Notes under the pieces: model-generated
Told to the model about the DNA's origin: nothing
The model's input: the letters and a program-made list of their open reading frames with translations, nothing else
Database searches by the model: none
Shown here: in pieces, positions 1 to 14,218 of the stretch
Position numbering within the stretch: the first letter of the stretch is position 1
Layout of the letters: each line of letters starts with the position of its first letter
Translations under genes and position numbers: made by a program
Assembly (NCBI GenBank): GCA_947462335.1
Contig: OX381721.1
Span: forward strand, 9,362,001-9,426,000
Source of the DNA: Harmothoe impar
Taxonomy: Eukaryota; Annelida; Polychaeta; Phyllodocida; Polynoidae
Reading direction: 5' to 3'
Length of the DNA stretch: 64,000 bases

Positions 1-3000
1 TTGTTGACGAACCTTTAAGATCAAAAGGTTACTACGGACCAGTAATAGTTCTAAGGTCCTGGAAACTGAGGTTCTGAGCTTCTGAAAGGTCTAAAAGTGT
101 CACACCGTTTAAACACTCCACCAGAGAACGTGACATCTCAACAAAAACAATTCAACTAATATTTAAGGTCATCTAAATAATGATATTACACTTTCTCTTT
201 ACAGATTTCTAGCTATTTCTAGATGTTATCTAACCACCACACACACACGCTAACAAACCAAAAACACAACAGACTGGCATCGCCTTTCACTTCTAGTTCT
301 GATATAATTTAGGATAATTATGGAGCAACGTTCCTAAGTTACACCACTAAAGAATCAGGGTAATCAGAGTAACGTGGTGAATATGCAAATATACAAAAAC
401 GAACAATAGTGCTGTTTTTATTTAACAAGGCTAAATAAGGCAGTGACAGCAGTGATCGTCTGGGGTGCATTAAAGCATTTCTCTGTACGTTTAATGCCAT
501 GTTTAACCAACAGCTATTGGGTATCGCTTGGTCAGTTACCATGTTAGTCTGCAAAATAGAGCCTAGATAGTACAGTATTGAACAGCCTCAGAGAGGACTT
601 CAGTACCTCACTGTGTGCATCAGAGTGGCACTGGTGGTGCCCCTGGCGGCGGAAGGGGCAGTTATTGATCCCTGTGTGAAGGATGCAGAGGTCAAGGCTT
701 GTCTAGGGGCAAGGACACTCCCCACCCCCACAGCCTTACCAGCCCCACCCCTACTGCTGGGTTCACACAAGTGGTAAGAGGATCTTACAATGGGAAGTGC
801 TCTTTGCATGTATATCCTTTGTCCACGATTCTATAGTCTACTTATTTACACACATGGTCCCCCTATGAGTTTGTTAAGAAACTAGGTAGAATATTTTTAG
901 CCAAGGTTCCATTCGAGGAATATAGGCATAAAATTAGCATGGAGCATATTTATCAACATCCTCTCAAACAGAACTCAAGAATGACACAGGTCAGTATCTT
1001 GTGTATTTCTCGGGAAAAGCAAAGCTGTATACACAAGATAGACACAGGACAATAATATTGTATTATAGTGAACATTACTAGTGACATGTTCAATGGGTCA
1101 TGTGTATTTTCCAAGTTATAAAACAAGATATTCCAGGGAATAAGAAAATGCCCAGAAAAAAACAAGTTCTAGAAATGCTCTGAAATTCCTGTAGGGATCA
1201 CGAGTCATGACACAAGAATAGAAATAGTTCCGCTTGATACGTTGTTTGCAGGGATGAGAGCATAGCACCCATCCTATTTGAGACGCTCATTAAAGCGAAC
1301 GAGCCTGCGACTTAAACTGTTAAATGCTGTATAATGCGAGTGTGACTTGCAGGGAAAGGTCTCTCAAGTATCAAGCTGATACCATTGTGAACTAGGCATA
1401 ACCCTCCCCCTACTTACACTGACCTCAGACACAGTGAATACATCATCCACTGTAGATACACCTCCGTCCACCTGACTGACCGCTGGAGAAAGCACCAAGT
1501 CCCCAAGCATATATCTTCTACCTCCAGCCTCTAAGCCTGGGGGTATTAGAGGCCAAGTGATCTGGTGGTAGCTCCTATTATGGGGCATTATTGTATGGAA
1601 ATAGCACTTAATATATCTATATGTATACTGGTAGGACTCAGTACTAGTAGGAGTATAATTTCAGTTGGTTATAGAGAATATAGACAAGCTACCATTTTGG
1701 TTGATTTGGCAGAGATATGCAAATGCCTGAAAAACAGCTAGAAATAAATATAATGCTCCTGTTAAGGCATATGGTTTAATACATTGATAACACTGCATTT
1801 TAACATAATGTGAAATTGTGCATGTTGTATATTATCAGTTTACATTGCGATACAAAATGATATCCTTTGATGTATGAACGTGCGTAAAGGCCTCTAGATA
1901 TTCATATATCCATCATTATAATTATTATCTTTAACATAAATACATAAACTACACAGATAAGGGGAATTGTGTAGCAGGAGCTCAGGAAGTATATCAATCA
2001 TCACAACAGATACTACGTCTGGCGGCTTTTGCAACAATGAATAGTCATTTATTATTATGTATTATAAATATAAAAATCGTGATTGTACCACAGCTATCTT
2101 TAATTCATCGGACATCACAAAGCTTCAGGGCGACTATTTTTGAAAAATAAAGTTTTACGAAAAGTACTTTTACAAAGACTCAATGTATAGAGATGTATAT
2201 TAAATGTGTCTATCCATTAGCACCTCCGTATATGGAGGTCCCAACATGATATATAGTCAAATAAATAACCTTTTAGAATGTTAACACTATTGTGACCAGC
2301 AACCCTACATCATATTTATTTCATTGTATTTCAATCAATAACAAATTATCATAATTCAGGAGGGCGACTGACGCGTGTTGACTCTTTTATTGCAGATTTA
2401 GAGCTTCCGAATGCCATGAATATAATCTTTATGGGTTTTGATATTGATTTTATTTATTTTTGTCTTTGAAGTGGGAGCCCGCAACCAGTGAGATCCAAAC
2501 CAAAGGAGGAGGTCTATCGGCGACGTAATACTGTGTAGGTCGCCCTAGTATGTCTGCACTTACGGCCAAGGTCCATTAATGTCCAGGTGTTCGCCTTGAT
2601 GAAAAAAAAAGCTTGAATAAAAACTGTTCCCATTATCTGCATGGAAGACGTTATTTTCAGAGCTTATTCTAGAACAGACTTGCTCGCACCTGGTGAGTAA
2701 AAGGTCTCTAAATGTGTTGTATCCATAACAAACACATCTAGATGCTACCAACAGGCATCGATGCATAACGGAAAAAATCAACTAAAATTATGGTGAAATG
2801 GATGGCTGCAAATGAACGTAACTGGACATCTATTTTCATCTCTGATGTATGGGGAATGTTGCCAATTTCTTTGAATAATGTTGGTTACGTTCAGAATTTG
2901 TTTTTCTTCAGGCTGATATTTGCAGTATTGCGCTCCTTTGTGGATTCTGGGCTTTAGTGCAAAAAGAAAGCTTTTCACTCTGTTCTTGCAATAGTGGACC

Positions 3001-4583
3001 TCGGCCGTAGATGCGTTTCTAGCTACCCCATTCTAAAATTCTGTGCGACATATGGACGATAACTAATAACTATGTGTATGTTAGTTTATCAACGCAATCT
3101 CATCAGTCCGAACCCCATAACTATGACATAGTTTAAATTGTTTAAAATGTTTAGACCTAGTTGTAGATATTTGTAGTCAGGTATGCTTATATTTGTTTAG
3201 TCATAAGGAACGATATCATTCATTCAATAAACAAGCATTGAATGGCTGGCCTACCTTTCCCAATTTACACTTCCTTTAACTTAATGACTGATTTTAAGAA
3301 TTAATTTAAGATTAGAATCCTATTTTACTGCGGTAATTCCAATCTCACAATTAAGTCATTAATCTCACAATTAAGTTATCAATGGCCCCTTAACAGTATT
3401 CAATAAATGTCTAACCTATCCCCACTTAACCCCGAAATAATCCTGACAATCCACAAAAGTCTGTACTCATTATCTAACACGTATTTACTATTTTGTTTAA
3501 GGGGTTGCCTGGCAACCAATGTGAAGGCTCTGGGTTCCCATGAACCCCTGGCGAGCACCAAACGACGGGACACCATTGTGCACATGTACGTCGGACGTAG
3601 ACCCTATGTTAGCTGGGTGGTGGTCCAGGGTGGTGGAGTCTAGTCAGACCAAGGCCTATCTCAAAAGGAAGCTCTTCTTGACAAGAGCTGAACTCATGAG
3701 CGTTTTTTTAGGTGGCTATCAGTGCCCGATGAAAAAAATAATGCCAAATTTAGACTTTTTTTAACTGGATTAAACCTCTGTGATAACTTTATGTTCTGTT
3801 TACATTTTGAATAAGTGCCCTGTTCTAAAATGATAGCTTTTCTACCCATTAGCTTAGTAATATGAGATATCCCTCTTTGCTTGAAAAGTTGAATTTAAGT
3901 TTGATATTTCAATGCAAGTATAGTCCTTCAAATTAGTGCTAGCTAGGCAATATGGAAGCACATAGATTTGGGAGCACATTTTGATTTCAACTTCATTAGA
4001 TCCATATTACATGATATCCTCTCAATTGAAATGATTGATACCACTACTAGGAGTGATGTGATAGGCTTTCCCATGGATGCCTTGGTCTGGCAAGGTTCCC
4101 CCAGCCCCATCGTGTGATAAACTGACTGCTTCCGTCTAACTGTTGTGCATATATCGTTCTAGTTTGGTCGCATGTGTCGTGATGGAACTGAAACCACTGG
4201 CATTTTATCCATTGACTTTACTCACACACTTTGCTTTTTCCGGAAGATTTGGAATTCAAGAAATGAAGTATGCCTTTTCATCAGAATATTTTCTCTGGGA
4301 ATCAAAATTTGTTATCTCAAAATTCCGATACAAAAATTATACCATTTCCTTACAACATGCATCATTTTAGATCATCTACCGAGTTGGGCAATTGGCATGT
4401 TATTGCCGTAACCCAATGAATTCTATCAAGATCTACCTTACAGTTGTATACGTCGTGAGTGTTATAGTCACGAGATAACACCACAACTTATTACCTAGAC
4501 GAGATGCCACAGCATTCTTCTACCATTAACATTATGTGACCACACTACTACGTCATATCATGCTGTACCACTTTGCTATATTT

Positions 4584-4812
4584 AGCCCTTTAACGACGGC
4601 ATGGTGATTCAAAGCATACTGCTCATTAAATTCTGTCATAATAATTTCCCAAAGCGGCCGCAATGAATAGCTCACTTGTGCATTGGGCTCACCCTATGGG
4701 GCTGTAGGCTACCAACCGCATATTATCGGTACAATGCATGAATGCAGCACTGGCATCATTCAGGCAAAAGAGAACGGTGCATGATATGGCTATGCTGTCC
4801 TTAAAGGGTTAA
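4584..4812. repeat. TTAACCCTTT-family inverted-repeat element, copy 1
   Basis: The left end agccctttaacgacggcat and right end tgtccttaaagggttaa are imperfect inverted repeats. The inside contains 'atgcatgaatgcagcactgg', shared with other copies. The right flank reads GGGTTAA, which suggests piggyBac-like TTAA targeting, but the left flank is TTAG-like, so this is unproven. Confidence 0.6.
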
Positions 4813-6454
4813 CACGAGTCTAGTGGCTGTTGGTGGTAATATTAATCAGTGATGGTTTCCTCTATTCTGTGCACCTCACCTGCTGCAGCCATCTGTCTAA
4901 CACACAGCCTTGTAACATGTCCTTCATCAGTTATCCTCAGACACATGTGGCAAGAAATGATGACTTCCCCGGAAGAGCATGATTATATTGTGTGTCAGCA
5001 GGATACTTTTGGCTGCATAATGCTATGTCCTTTATCATCATAAACCCACTGCATGAGGAGAATATGACATTGTATGTATTATTGCAGCAATGGATATGGT
5101 ACACTGATGTATTATGCAGTCCTCAAAGGGTTAATATCTAGAGATCCATACACACATTTAACGCCAGGAGATCCACAGGTCACCTTTAAAATAAGATGTA
5201 TCACTAAATGGTGTAATATTTGAGTTTCTGTCATTTAAATGAGGTAAAGTACGACCATGTCTCCAAAACTTCTCTGAGGAGTCACATCTTCTTGCTGCAT
5301 ATGTCTATAATCCAATTCACAGCTGGAAACTGTGCACCGTTGTTTATTGTCCCTATGGCCTTTCAGGATATATGTATCAGTATCTCTGTATGTGTTCATT
5401 AATCTCATATCATGACTTTACCTACCTTGCGATATTTTTATCTCATTTCCTTTATCCTGCTTAATTCAGAAACATAATATTTCTCATTAAATCTTAAGTT
5501 CAACCATCTGAGCCGTGTCTTCTAATCTGGACGTCCAATCCCTATTTTCAAACTTACTTTCTTGCAATTTTATTCGTCTTTGTTTTATCATTGGAATATA
5601 GTCCTTAGGAATATTGCTGGTCAGTGTAGAGAGATTACAGTTGACATTCTGATTACTAGAACTGTCTTTACTAAATATGCTTCTGTCACAGTCATATATA
5701 TGCATACATATAAATGTATTCTAATCTGGAAATCTTTTCAGATTAAAATATTATTGTATACACTCTACATGTCTAGGGTTCTTGTTTTCCCCATCAGATG
5801 TTGTACTGATTTACGCTTCATCGATGAATAGTGAATCCTCAAAGTGGGAAACCTGTGACAAATTGTGAAAAGGTTCCCATACATTGTCAAACTATAATGT
5901 GTATTTTAAAATGTTTAGAGGTAAATTCCATTCCAGACAGCGCTATTCAATTGATTCCATACATGGATACAATCTGGGTAATCTGACATTGCCCAGATAT
6001 AGTGTTTGATCATTATTTTCTAGGCCTTATTTAATTGAAGATAGAGCCAGCATACGGTACGGTGTCATTGCAGCATCTGACAACTGCAATATAGTTACTA
6101 ATGATACTGTATAACAATGTCGAAGGATAAGGACAAGCATAATGCCTGAAGGTTTATGTTCATTTGTCGTCATGATGTATCAACACAATCATTAGTTAGT
6201 AACTCACATCATGTGTGCATCATGACAACAAAGGTACATTGGTGCTGATGGATGCATTGTATACTAATAGACAGGGCCAGTGCTGACTACCTAAGAACAA
6301 ACTTAGCCATCTTTACCCCCACCTGTTATCCACCAGGTGCAAATAGACTATAAATTATAGCGACTCACACCTGATCCCTCACCCTTCCATTAAGACACTG
6401 TGCAGGCAACATTACTGCCAAACTACAACGTCCAGCCATGTCATTAAATCACTA

Positions 6455-6570
6455 CCAAGCTAACAAAATAATATTTTAAAACTTTAAATAACGTTATGCC
6501 ATAGTAGGAGCCTTAGAAAAACGTTATATAACATTATAAAATGTTGTATAACTTTTTTTGTTTACTGGGT
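6455..6570. repeat. CCCAGTAAAC / TTAGCTGGG MITE, copy 1
   Basis: The ends are ccaagctaacaaaata and ttttttgtttactggg. The interior is built from AACGTTATATAACGTT-like palindromes. Copy 2, at 30737-30873, is in reverse orientation. The element is flanked by ta on both sides (possible TA target duplication). Confidence 0.65.
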
Positions 6571-6732
6571 ATGCTGCCTACTAAGGGTTAAAGGTGTATG
6601 ACAGGTACAATAAGACATCCCCCTTCTTCTCAGAAAGAGCATTTGAAATTAATTCCCATGATCAATGATACATCCTCATACTGTTTCATCACTTCACTGA
6701 GCAGCTGTCTCAGGTTCCAAACTCTACACACA

Positions 6733-6841
6733 CAGAAAAGTGAGAGTCATTGTCGCTAAAACTACCCTCACCTGAGGCACTGCCTGACTCTCAGACTCTC
6801 AGGTGAGGGTAGTTTTAGCTACAATGACTCTCACTTTTCTG
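6733..6841. repeat. CTCAGAAAAG hairpin MITE, copy 1
   Basis: A near-perfect palindrome. The left arm starts cagaaaagtgagagtcat and the right arm ends atgactctcacttttctg, with ~45-nt arms and a ~20-nt loop. A related copy lies at 26222-26323. Confidence 0.75.
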
Positions 6842-9800
6842 AGGTTGTAGTCAGCCTTCGTTGTCTGATTAATATGTTGATTAAATTGGATTGAATAGTA
6901 CAGAGTGACCTTTCATGTAACTGTATTGTTATCACCTGCATCGAGCGGTATCATATATTACATTGGACTATAAGAAGTATGAATCGCTCCGATATCGAGT
7001 TGCAATGTGGATTATCAAATCACGTATAACTACTGACCAATACAGCAGCATTGGTTGATCCTTTTTGGTTCACATAAATGGGCAATTAGATAGCATATGT
7101 TATTTTGATAGAAGTTGATGATCCGTACCAACCTACTCGTTGTTTGTGATTCCCCTTATTTGTGTCATCCCCAGCTGCCCCCGTCCATCATTCGGGGTTC
7201 AGCCTAAGGCTACATGACAAATTGGATTTAAGCAGCTTTGAGCAGGAAAGTGTCACTTCTAGCAGCAATAAGTACGGCCATTAATCAGCTTTAAAGTATG
7301 CTGAAAGTTGCTTAAATTCAGTTGTCCATGCATTGATAATATAAGGTTCTATGTATTTACGCTAACCTAAACCGAGGCAGTGAACCTATATTGTCATTTG
7401 TATATCCACCCATCAGGCGGATTCAAGATGGCTGAATAAAGTAAAAGGTCACACAAACATCCCTCTGTGTGCAGCACTTCATGATTTAGTCTTGAATAGA
7501 CCAATTCCAATCTTCACTCACATAATAATTTATTATATGTTCCCGCCACCTCTGCCTCATCTGCCCTACAATGCACCCTACCACCCCATCAACACCTGCC
7601 CCCTCCCTGCTCACACCCGCCTGTAGACACCTCCCTATCTCACCAGGTGGTCCATCATCCATTGACAGCTCCCATCAATGATTAACAGCCTCACACGTAT
7701 TGTCAATGCTGTATGCAGGAGATATTAGGGAATAGCAATTTTCTAACAATGAGTCCGGGGGAGCGCCTATAAATCTGCTCCGTCGCCTACATAGTTTCAA
7801 CTATTCTGGGCTACCTATTATCATAAAGTAGAAAGACACTGGCCTATCTTCCTTATAAGGGATGGAGTTTTTTGCTACCCCACCCTGGGCAGCCAACTTC
7901 GGATGGCTGTTATAATTACCATTCCTTTTCTGACGGGCTGTGTCGGTTCATATTGCGTATAGGTTAGCATAGATGACCCATCAGTTCTCTATGGATGTGT
8001 ACCCACGCATGTTTTACAGTAGATTCTGTTTAAGGCAAAAGTGGTTGGACCGATGGTAGAGCCAGGGTTGGTTGTGTTTTTCTGTTGTTCTCAATATTTC
8101 TGCTTTATATTCCAAGCATTGTAACTAAAAATGGACACGCCAGACGAAACTTCAGTGGTGGGCAAGTATTGTGGGTCAAACTTGTGGGACCACACATGGA
8201 CTTACAGCCTTTCTGACATGTACCTGGCTTAAATTCAACTTTAATTGTATATGAAAGACAATGACTGAACAAAGGGAAGTGAAAATACTGGTTTCCCTTC
8301 CTATCCTCAGTAATAATTGTGTGGAATTAATATTGAGAAATATTTTGAAAGAAAAAATTATTTCACCTTGTACCATATCCAGTGGCGTTCCAGAGAAAAC
8401 GGGGTTTCTGTTCGGAGTGTGTTTCATGAGGGCCTGTCATGCTGGCGGTCAAGGTAAATATAGTGCACACACGCCGCCCCCTGATCCACCCCCATGCCAG
8501 TCTTCATAAATATTGGGTTTGGCAGTTCCACATTCTCTCATTTCGTACTGTTTATACAGTAAGCCTGACTCTTATTGTGTGTCAGAACGCATGAGGTTGG
8601 GGGTGTTCGTAAAAAGAACAAAGGAAAGAAAGACACTAGAGTACCTCTAGGAACTGGTCAGTATCATTGTGTGTAAAATTAAAGAGAGATAAAGACCATC
8701 CCTTTCATAATAAAGTCTGCAAATCAAATGTCTGATAACCATGAGTGTGAATGTAATAAAGACTGGCAGTCTGGAGTTACAAATATGGCAGGTTGCATTT
8801 CCAAGGAGAGGCTAGCCTTGCCGGACCCCCTTTTACACTTCTTACCTTCTCAGAAGGTACACTTGAGTCCACCTGAATCTTTGCCCTATCTTAAATATCT
8901 CCGCATTTACTTTCAATATACATCACTTAAAGTGAAAAATTCAAATGAATGTGGTCAAATACAAACATAGAAAGAAGAGAGCCCAGTTGCTCCAAAGTGA
9001 CTCTCTCTATTGATTCAGCTCGAACTAAAATTCCAATCATGCCCTTCTGCGGGTGTGATTTTCCCTTGCTTTGTTTTTTTTACCATTTAGGTCCCTAACT
9101 AGGGTCACCATAAGTAGATGGCAAGTTGTGGGGAGCTGGGGGGGGGGGGGAAAATCATGTCCTTCTATATTGAAATGGCCGGACATTTCCTTGGAGTGTT
9201 GCTGACACTCAACATGCATTGCCTTTGGCGGCATGCCTGACTCTGCCTTGATTTTCTTATTTTCCCCTTTTTGGTCTCCGCCATGTTTTCCAGGTCGGGT
9301 CAGGTGACCTGATACACTCTTCTCTTCGCCCAGTGACAAACTGGTTATTGACCATGTCCTATTGACTGCAGGCTGTGCGTGACGCAGCACACGTGGTCTG
9401 TGAGCTCTGCTGAAATTAGAACCTGCTCCTCATCCCAGTCTATTTATAGGCTGCGACTATTTTGGGAGACAATGCCAAGAATCTTTTCTTGTTTTATTCT
9501 GGGGAAGAGAAACTGGATCAAGTCAAATAAAATTGGGAAGATTAGGAATTCATCAGTTCTGGGAGGGTTTTTGGTCACGTTCTAGCTGCTTTCTTATTGT
9601 TAAGTAATTGCATTTTGGATTTCCTCCCAACCTGACAGAAATGGAAGAACTAGTTACTATTTGAACACTAATGTTAATATGGATGAGATTAGGTAGGATC
9701 AAAGGATACGCTGTGTGTATGCAATGACCTAAGTAAGTATCATTCCTGACCTTGCCTTTGTCAAGGGGATGTGGGACACCCGAGGATAGAAATTTGAAGA

Positions 9801-12800
9801 CAATACACATCCAATATTTGAGTAGGGTTTGTGAACGTGCCCAGTAATGACGTGTACAGTGAACCTAAGGCTGGGGACGTACCTTCTGGGGCTGGGTTAG
9901 GTTCTCATGTCCCGGCACGTGCTCTGATGCTGGATGTACTATCGGGGGTTTCAACCCTAAGGAGGACATGATCCCTCAATGCCTAATGTCCATTCGTCAT
10001 CAGCTTAGCAGTGCTGCATTGGTACATCATGCCATCATTTCAGGAGTGATATGGCAGGCATGGTACTGCTTATTATTAGTGTATTAAAGGTGTAGTGTTC
10101 ATAGGTTATCAATCTTCATGAGGTCCTTTTAAATTCTTCTCTTTTGGGTTAGGTGTATATAATCATACTACTTGTATTGAGGGTATAGTTAGCCATGGAC
10201 ATTTCCTAGTGCTGTAAATAAAACTCATAATGGACGGAAATAGATGTACTGAGAGTAGGATCTTCATGAAGCTATAGGCAAATGGAAAGTTCACACAGTC
10301 AACCTATCAAAGAAAGATGCTGTTTTAAAAAGCATTTCCAATTCAGTAGAGCTATGTAAATAATCTATGTATACTGTGTGACCTACAGAAGCCCCACTAT
10401 AAGCGATTGCCATCCAGACTGCCATGCAATACTATGGACTATCGTTCAGACACATGCAAAGATGCCTTTAAAGCATCAGCTCTCCTACTCCCCACTGAAG
10501 GCCGCCATAGCCCATAGGGTGCTTCACACATTCCCACAATCCCTTTCACCCTATGCCTGGTGTCTTCCTGTCTGTCCTTGTATCAGACTGAGGCCAATTC
10601 CGCCCAGTGTAAAGACCCGGAACTGAGTTACAAAAAGCAATATACTCTAATCTATCGGGTGTCGTCTCCGGGAAATTGGATCTCATTCTCTGCCAGACAC
10701 ACGTTAAGGAAATTCCCACCCCGTGCTAAACATTGTTGTCTAAGTTGATGGTAGTGGTGATAGTCCCTGGGATTGGGTGGGGTACCGTCGCCGCACTCTG
10801 ATCAACGACTGGCATCATCCGCGTTATGATTCAAACATATAATTAGGTGATATAGGGTATTTTTTGGGCATTTTACAAGGTCAGTCATCAGCTAGATCTA
10901 CCATTTCACAAGGAAGATCAGAGAACATAGGATAGTTTGTGAACATACAACAAAAAAGGGAGAAGATATTGTCTAGATCATATTGTCTAAATAGAAAAAT
11001 TATTTCAAATTAAGGCCTCATATACATGAAACTCCCCTCACAGACTATTCTCTCTCTCTAACAGGGGTAGTTTTAAGGCCTAAGAAGGAAAGGGGTGAAT
11101 CTTTCTTCAATAGCTCATAGAAACGGAGGATTTGTTGTTTGAAATCACATACATAACGTGCATCGCATCTGCTTTTTCTGCTGAGTGCGGAGACGGGGCG
11201 TGGGGGAGGAATGTGGTATAAGAAAGCTGGACATGTGTCAGGAGGGTACAGTAAGAAGGGAAAAGATGCCACAAGGAAGGTGTTACCTGATTCAACGTCC
11301 AATTCACAGTCTCTCTATATCAGGAGTGTTTAGATTGTTTTCTACAATTGTGTCTACAGAGAACAGGGTATCCATATATTAGATTCAATTGCCTCAGTTA
11401 TTCAGTTCCGGGGTCTTGACACCGTCTGGAACAAAGACAGCAAGTCAGCATACATAGGGGATATAGTGCCGAGGTACCCTATTGGGTGCCTCAGGAGCAC
11501 TGCAGTATAAGGCATATCATAATGTAGTATGATTAATGATTTCTTCGTTAATTTGAATTTCCCTCAATAATCTGTTTTACGCTCTCGACTACCCAAGTGT
11601 TCACATATATCCTGTAAATATAACTTACCATAAAGTTAACCATTTGAATGTCATTGGAAGTTGATCTCAACACATTAGAGAAGTTTCTAAGTTCGTACAT
11701 CAGAAAAGATCTCAAATCAGTACCTTTAACCAGAGCCTTCCAATTGCAAACACACCCTTATCTATCCCCTTTTCAGAACAACAAAGAGTCAAATCCAATC
11801 AACTTAAAGCTATAGTTCCCCTGTGTATATGTATGTTAATTTACTCCGAGTGATGGCAGAGTATTAATTAAGTGACATACACCCAGCTGCCCCCTTGATA
11901 CCACCTCCACCATCCTTCTATACATTAAATGGCATTTCCCTGTCAGACCCATTCCCTAAGGTGCCTCCAGGGCATTCTCCAGGTTGTGGTAAACGTATTA
12001 GATTCTTGCCTTCAGGAGATGAGAGTTCCAAAGTGATGTGGTCCAACCCCAGACCCACAGTAAGGGACAGGTCCTGTGTTTAGTCCATCAGTAATTAAGG
12101 AGTTCCAGGGGAGCCTAAGAATGCTTACCCCCCCCCCCCAATTTGCCAAGACCCTCTTATAACACCATTAATTCATTACCTCGCACACATAGGGATACTT
12201 GGGGATAGAGGGGTCTGGAGAAAAAATAATTAAGTTTGACTCAAAGACTACTTTCCTATACAATTATAATATAAGTGTAAATTGCGCCATCATGCATACT
12301 ACTTAGAGCTGATTGGAGTCGGCCCCCTGCCCCCCCCCCCCCACCCCCTCCATAAGGATTTTGCGTACTATGCCTCTGCTGAGAACTGATGTTCCATCCA
12401 TGCCTCCAGATTTCACTTCAGGAGGCATATCTCCACCATATATTAACTAATGGCTCCCTTTTCTCAGGGATACATGTATGCATTTACCACAGAGTCTATT
12501 TATCATAACAGTTTGTTTCTCCAGGATGTTTGTTCACAATTTCTCTAGTGCTCCGACCTCTGAAGGACTGAGAGCTCTGGAGGGGGCTCAGATCCTGATC
12601 TTTACAACCCGGGTATTGACACGCGACTAGCTGAGCCTTTCCTTATTTAGGAATAACCAGTTAGTGTACCCATGTTGATTGTACATGCATGCAGTGGAGT
12701 GGCTTATTGTTAGTATATATTATCATGTTAACTCAGTTCCTTAGGAAATGGCGCTTCTAACTACTAGACTTACAACTCAACCGCAAACATTAGCACCGCC

Positions 12801-13724
12801 AGTGGTTGTGGGACGAACCTCTAGACCTCAGGTGGTGTAGTTTACAGCCCCAGAGATGATTGTTGTTACAAATGGATGTTGTCTCCAGGGTATGGACTCC
12901 TTTCAGGATGGGAACAGCATAGCTTATCGATGTTCTGCGCTAAACTGCATTAACAGGGTTTGACATGGAACATAATATAAACTAAATTATTTTGTTTTGA
13001 AGTTTGGCTTACAAATTGTATATACCTAGCCATACAATGGCTTATCGCGTCAGGAGTGATCTTTGATACGTTGCTGTTCTTAAAAGGGCAAACCAATTAT
13101 AGCGACATTATAGTTGGTCTATTCACAGCAAACGCATTTAATATAAATTTTTTGTCGATGTGAGGACAGCCTCTAATACATTCATCTCAACAGACATCTT
13201 TGCATGGCCATCTCTTTCCCCGAAATGTAAGATGATTGGATCCTGGTATCCAAGACTACCACCCTCAGGACTCCGATAGGAATGGGTATAATTTCCTGCT
13301 TTAATTACCCCCTATGGGCAGGTTGCTTGGACATCCAGGATCAAATTTCCCAATTTCCCCAAACTAATTATGGGTACAATAATCATGCAAGGTCCTTCCT
13401 TGATAATGGTTTTCTTGGCTCAGATCAAATTCTTTGGGGCAACCCAGCCCTGCCTAAAGAGACAGGCCTAATATATCTGATAAGGGCAGCGCATTTCTAC
13501 CCACAAAGACCTGTAATGGTTGCCTTATGGCTGGTTGGTCTTCAAAAACCACCAGATTATAATAATCGTTTTTTTAATAAGCACCAGGATATTATAGGAT
13601 ACTGAAATTAATCCATATACAATAAACTGGACATGTTTAAGTGCCAGTCATGTATTCATATCTGCCAGAGGTAAGCTCGAACTGAAATGTATAAGTTCGT
13701 GTATAGCCCCTAGATCATGGACAT

Positions 13725-13923
13725 GGACAAACCTTTAGAGTGAGTCTGAATCAAGTCTCAATATGTCTTAGTCTTAAAAAATAAATAGTACGCTCACTAT
13801 CACTACTAAAGAAGGAAAAAAGAAAAGAAAAATATAACGACATCTATATTTGGTGGGTATTATTAAAACTTTAAGATTAAGAGTCATTAAGATTTGATTA
13901 AGACTCACTCTAAACGTTTGTCC
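13725..13923. repeat. GGACAAACnTTTAGAG terminal-inverted-repeat element
   Basis: The left end ggacaaacctttagagtgag and right end ctcactctaaacgtttgtcc are inverted repeats extending about 50 nt per side around an A-rich core. It lies 296 bp before the first PDE exon found. I see no clear target duplication. Confidence 0.65.
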
Positions 13924-14218
13924 GTGTACTCTGGTGAGCTAGGTCTGTCATAACGTTATCATAACTTATGCCGACCTATACAGGTGACTGTGATGTGTAT
14001 GTTCTTCAGAGTACCTCCCAGTGTAAATCTACTCAATACATTTACTCCACATTAAATTTTGTTCCAAGGATGATCTGCATTACCCTTTGTATCTAGATAT
14101 TAGGCCTTCCTTATAATTGAAGGTCAACCTTGATATTTGTCATCACATTGGTCACAAGCCACATTTTGATCACATTGAGTTGCCTCTAACCGTGTTCTAC
14201 ATCATCTCTATTGCTCAG

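Larger units (their letters stand above)
1..14218. other. Gene-free left flank: repeats, no supportable exon
   Basis: I read both strands for exons of the PDE gene that begins at 14,219 (its GAF-A domain and the start of GAF-B should lie upstream) and found none I could support. The open frames here, for example 9,037-9,390 on the minus strand and 13,282-13,605 on the plus strand, show no family motif and no convincing splice pairing. What can be seen: two hairpin elements (6,455-6,570 and 6,733-6,841), a TTAACCCTTT-family copy (4,584-4,812) with another right end near 5,111-5,133, a terminal-inverted-repeat element (13,725-13,923), and homopolymer G or C runs near 9,139, 12,127 and 12,332. 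The missing N-terminal PDE exons may lie further left, or may be short exons that I missed. Confidence 0.6.

Noticed and set aside
9037..9390. 117-aa minus-strand frame with a proline run
   Set aside because: The proline run is the complement of a homopolymer G tract; the rest shows no motif.
13282..13605. 107-aa plus-strand frame before the PDE exons
   Set aside because: No family motif, no splice sites joining it to the PDE frame, and ordinary intron-like composition.
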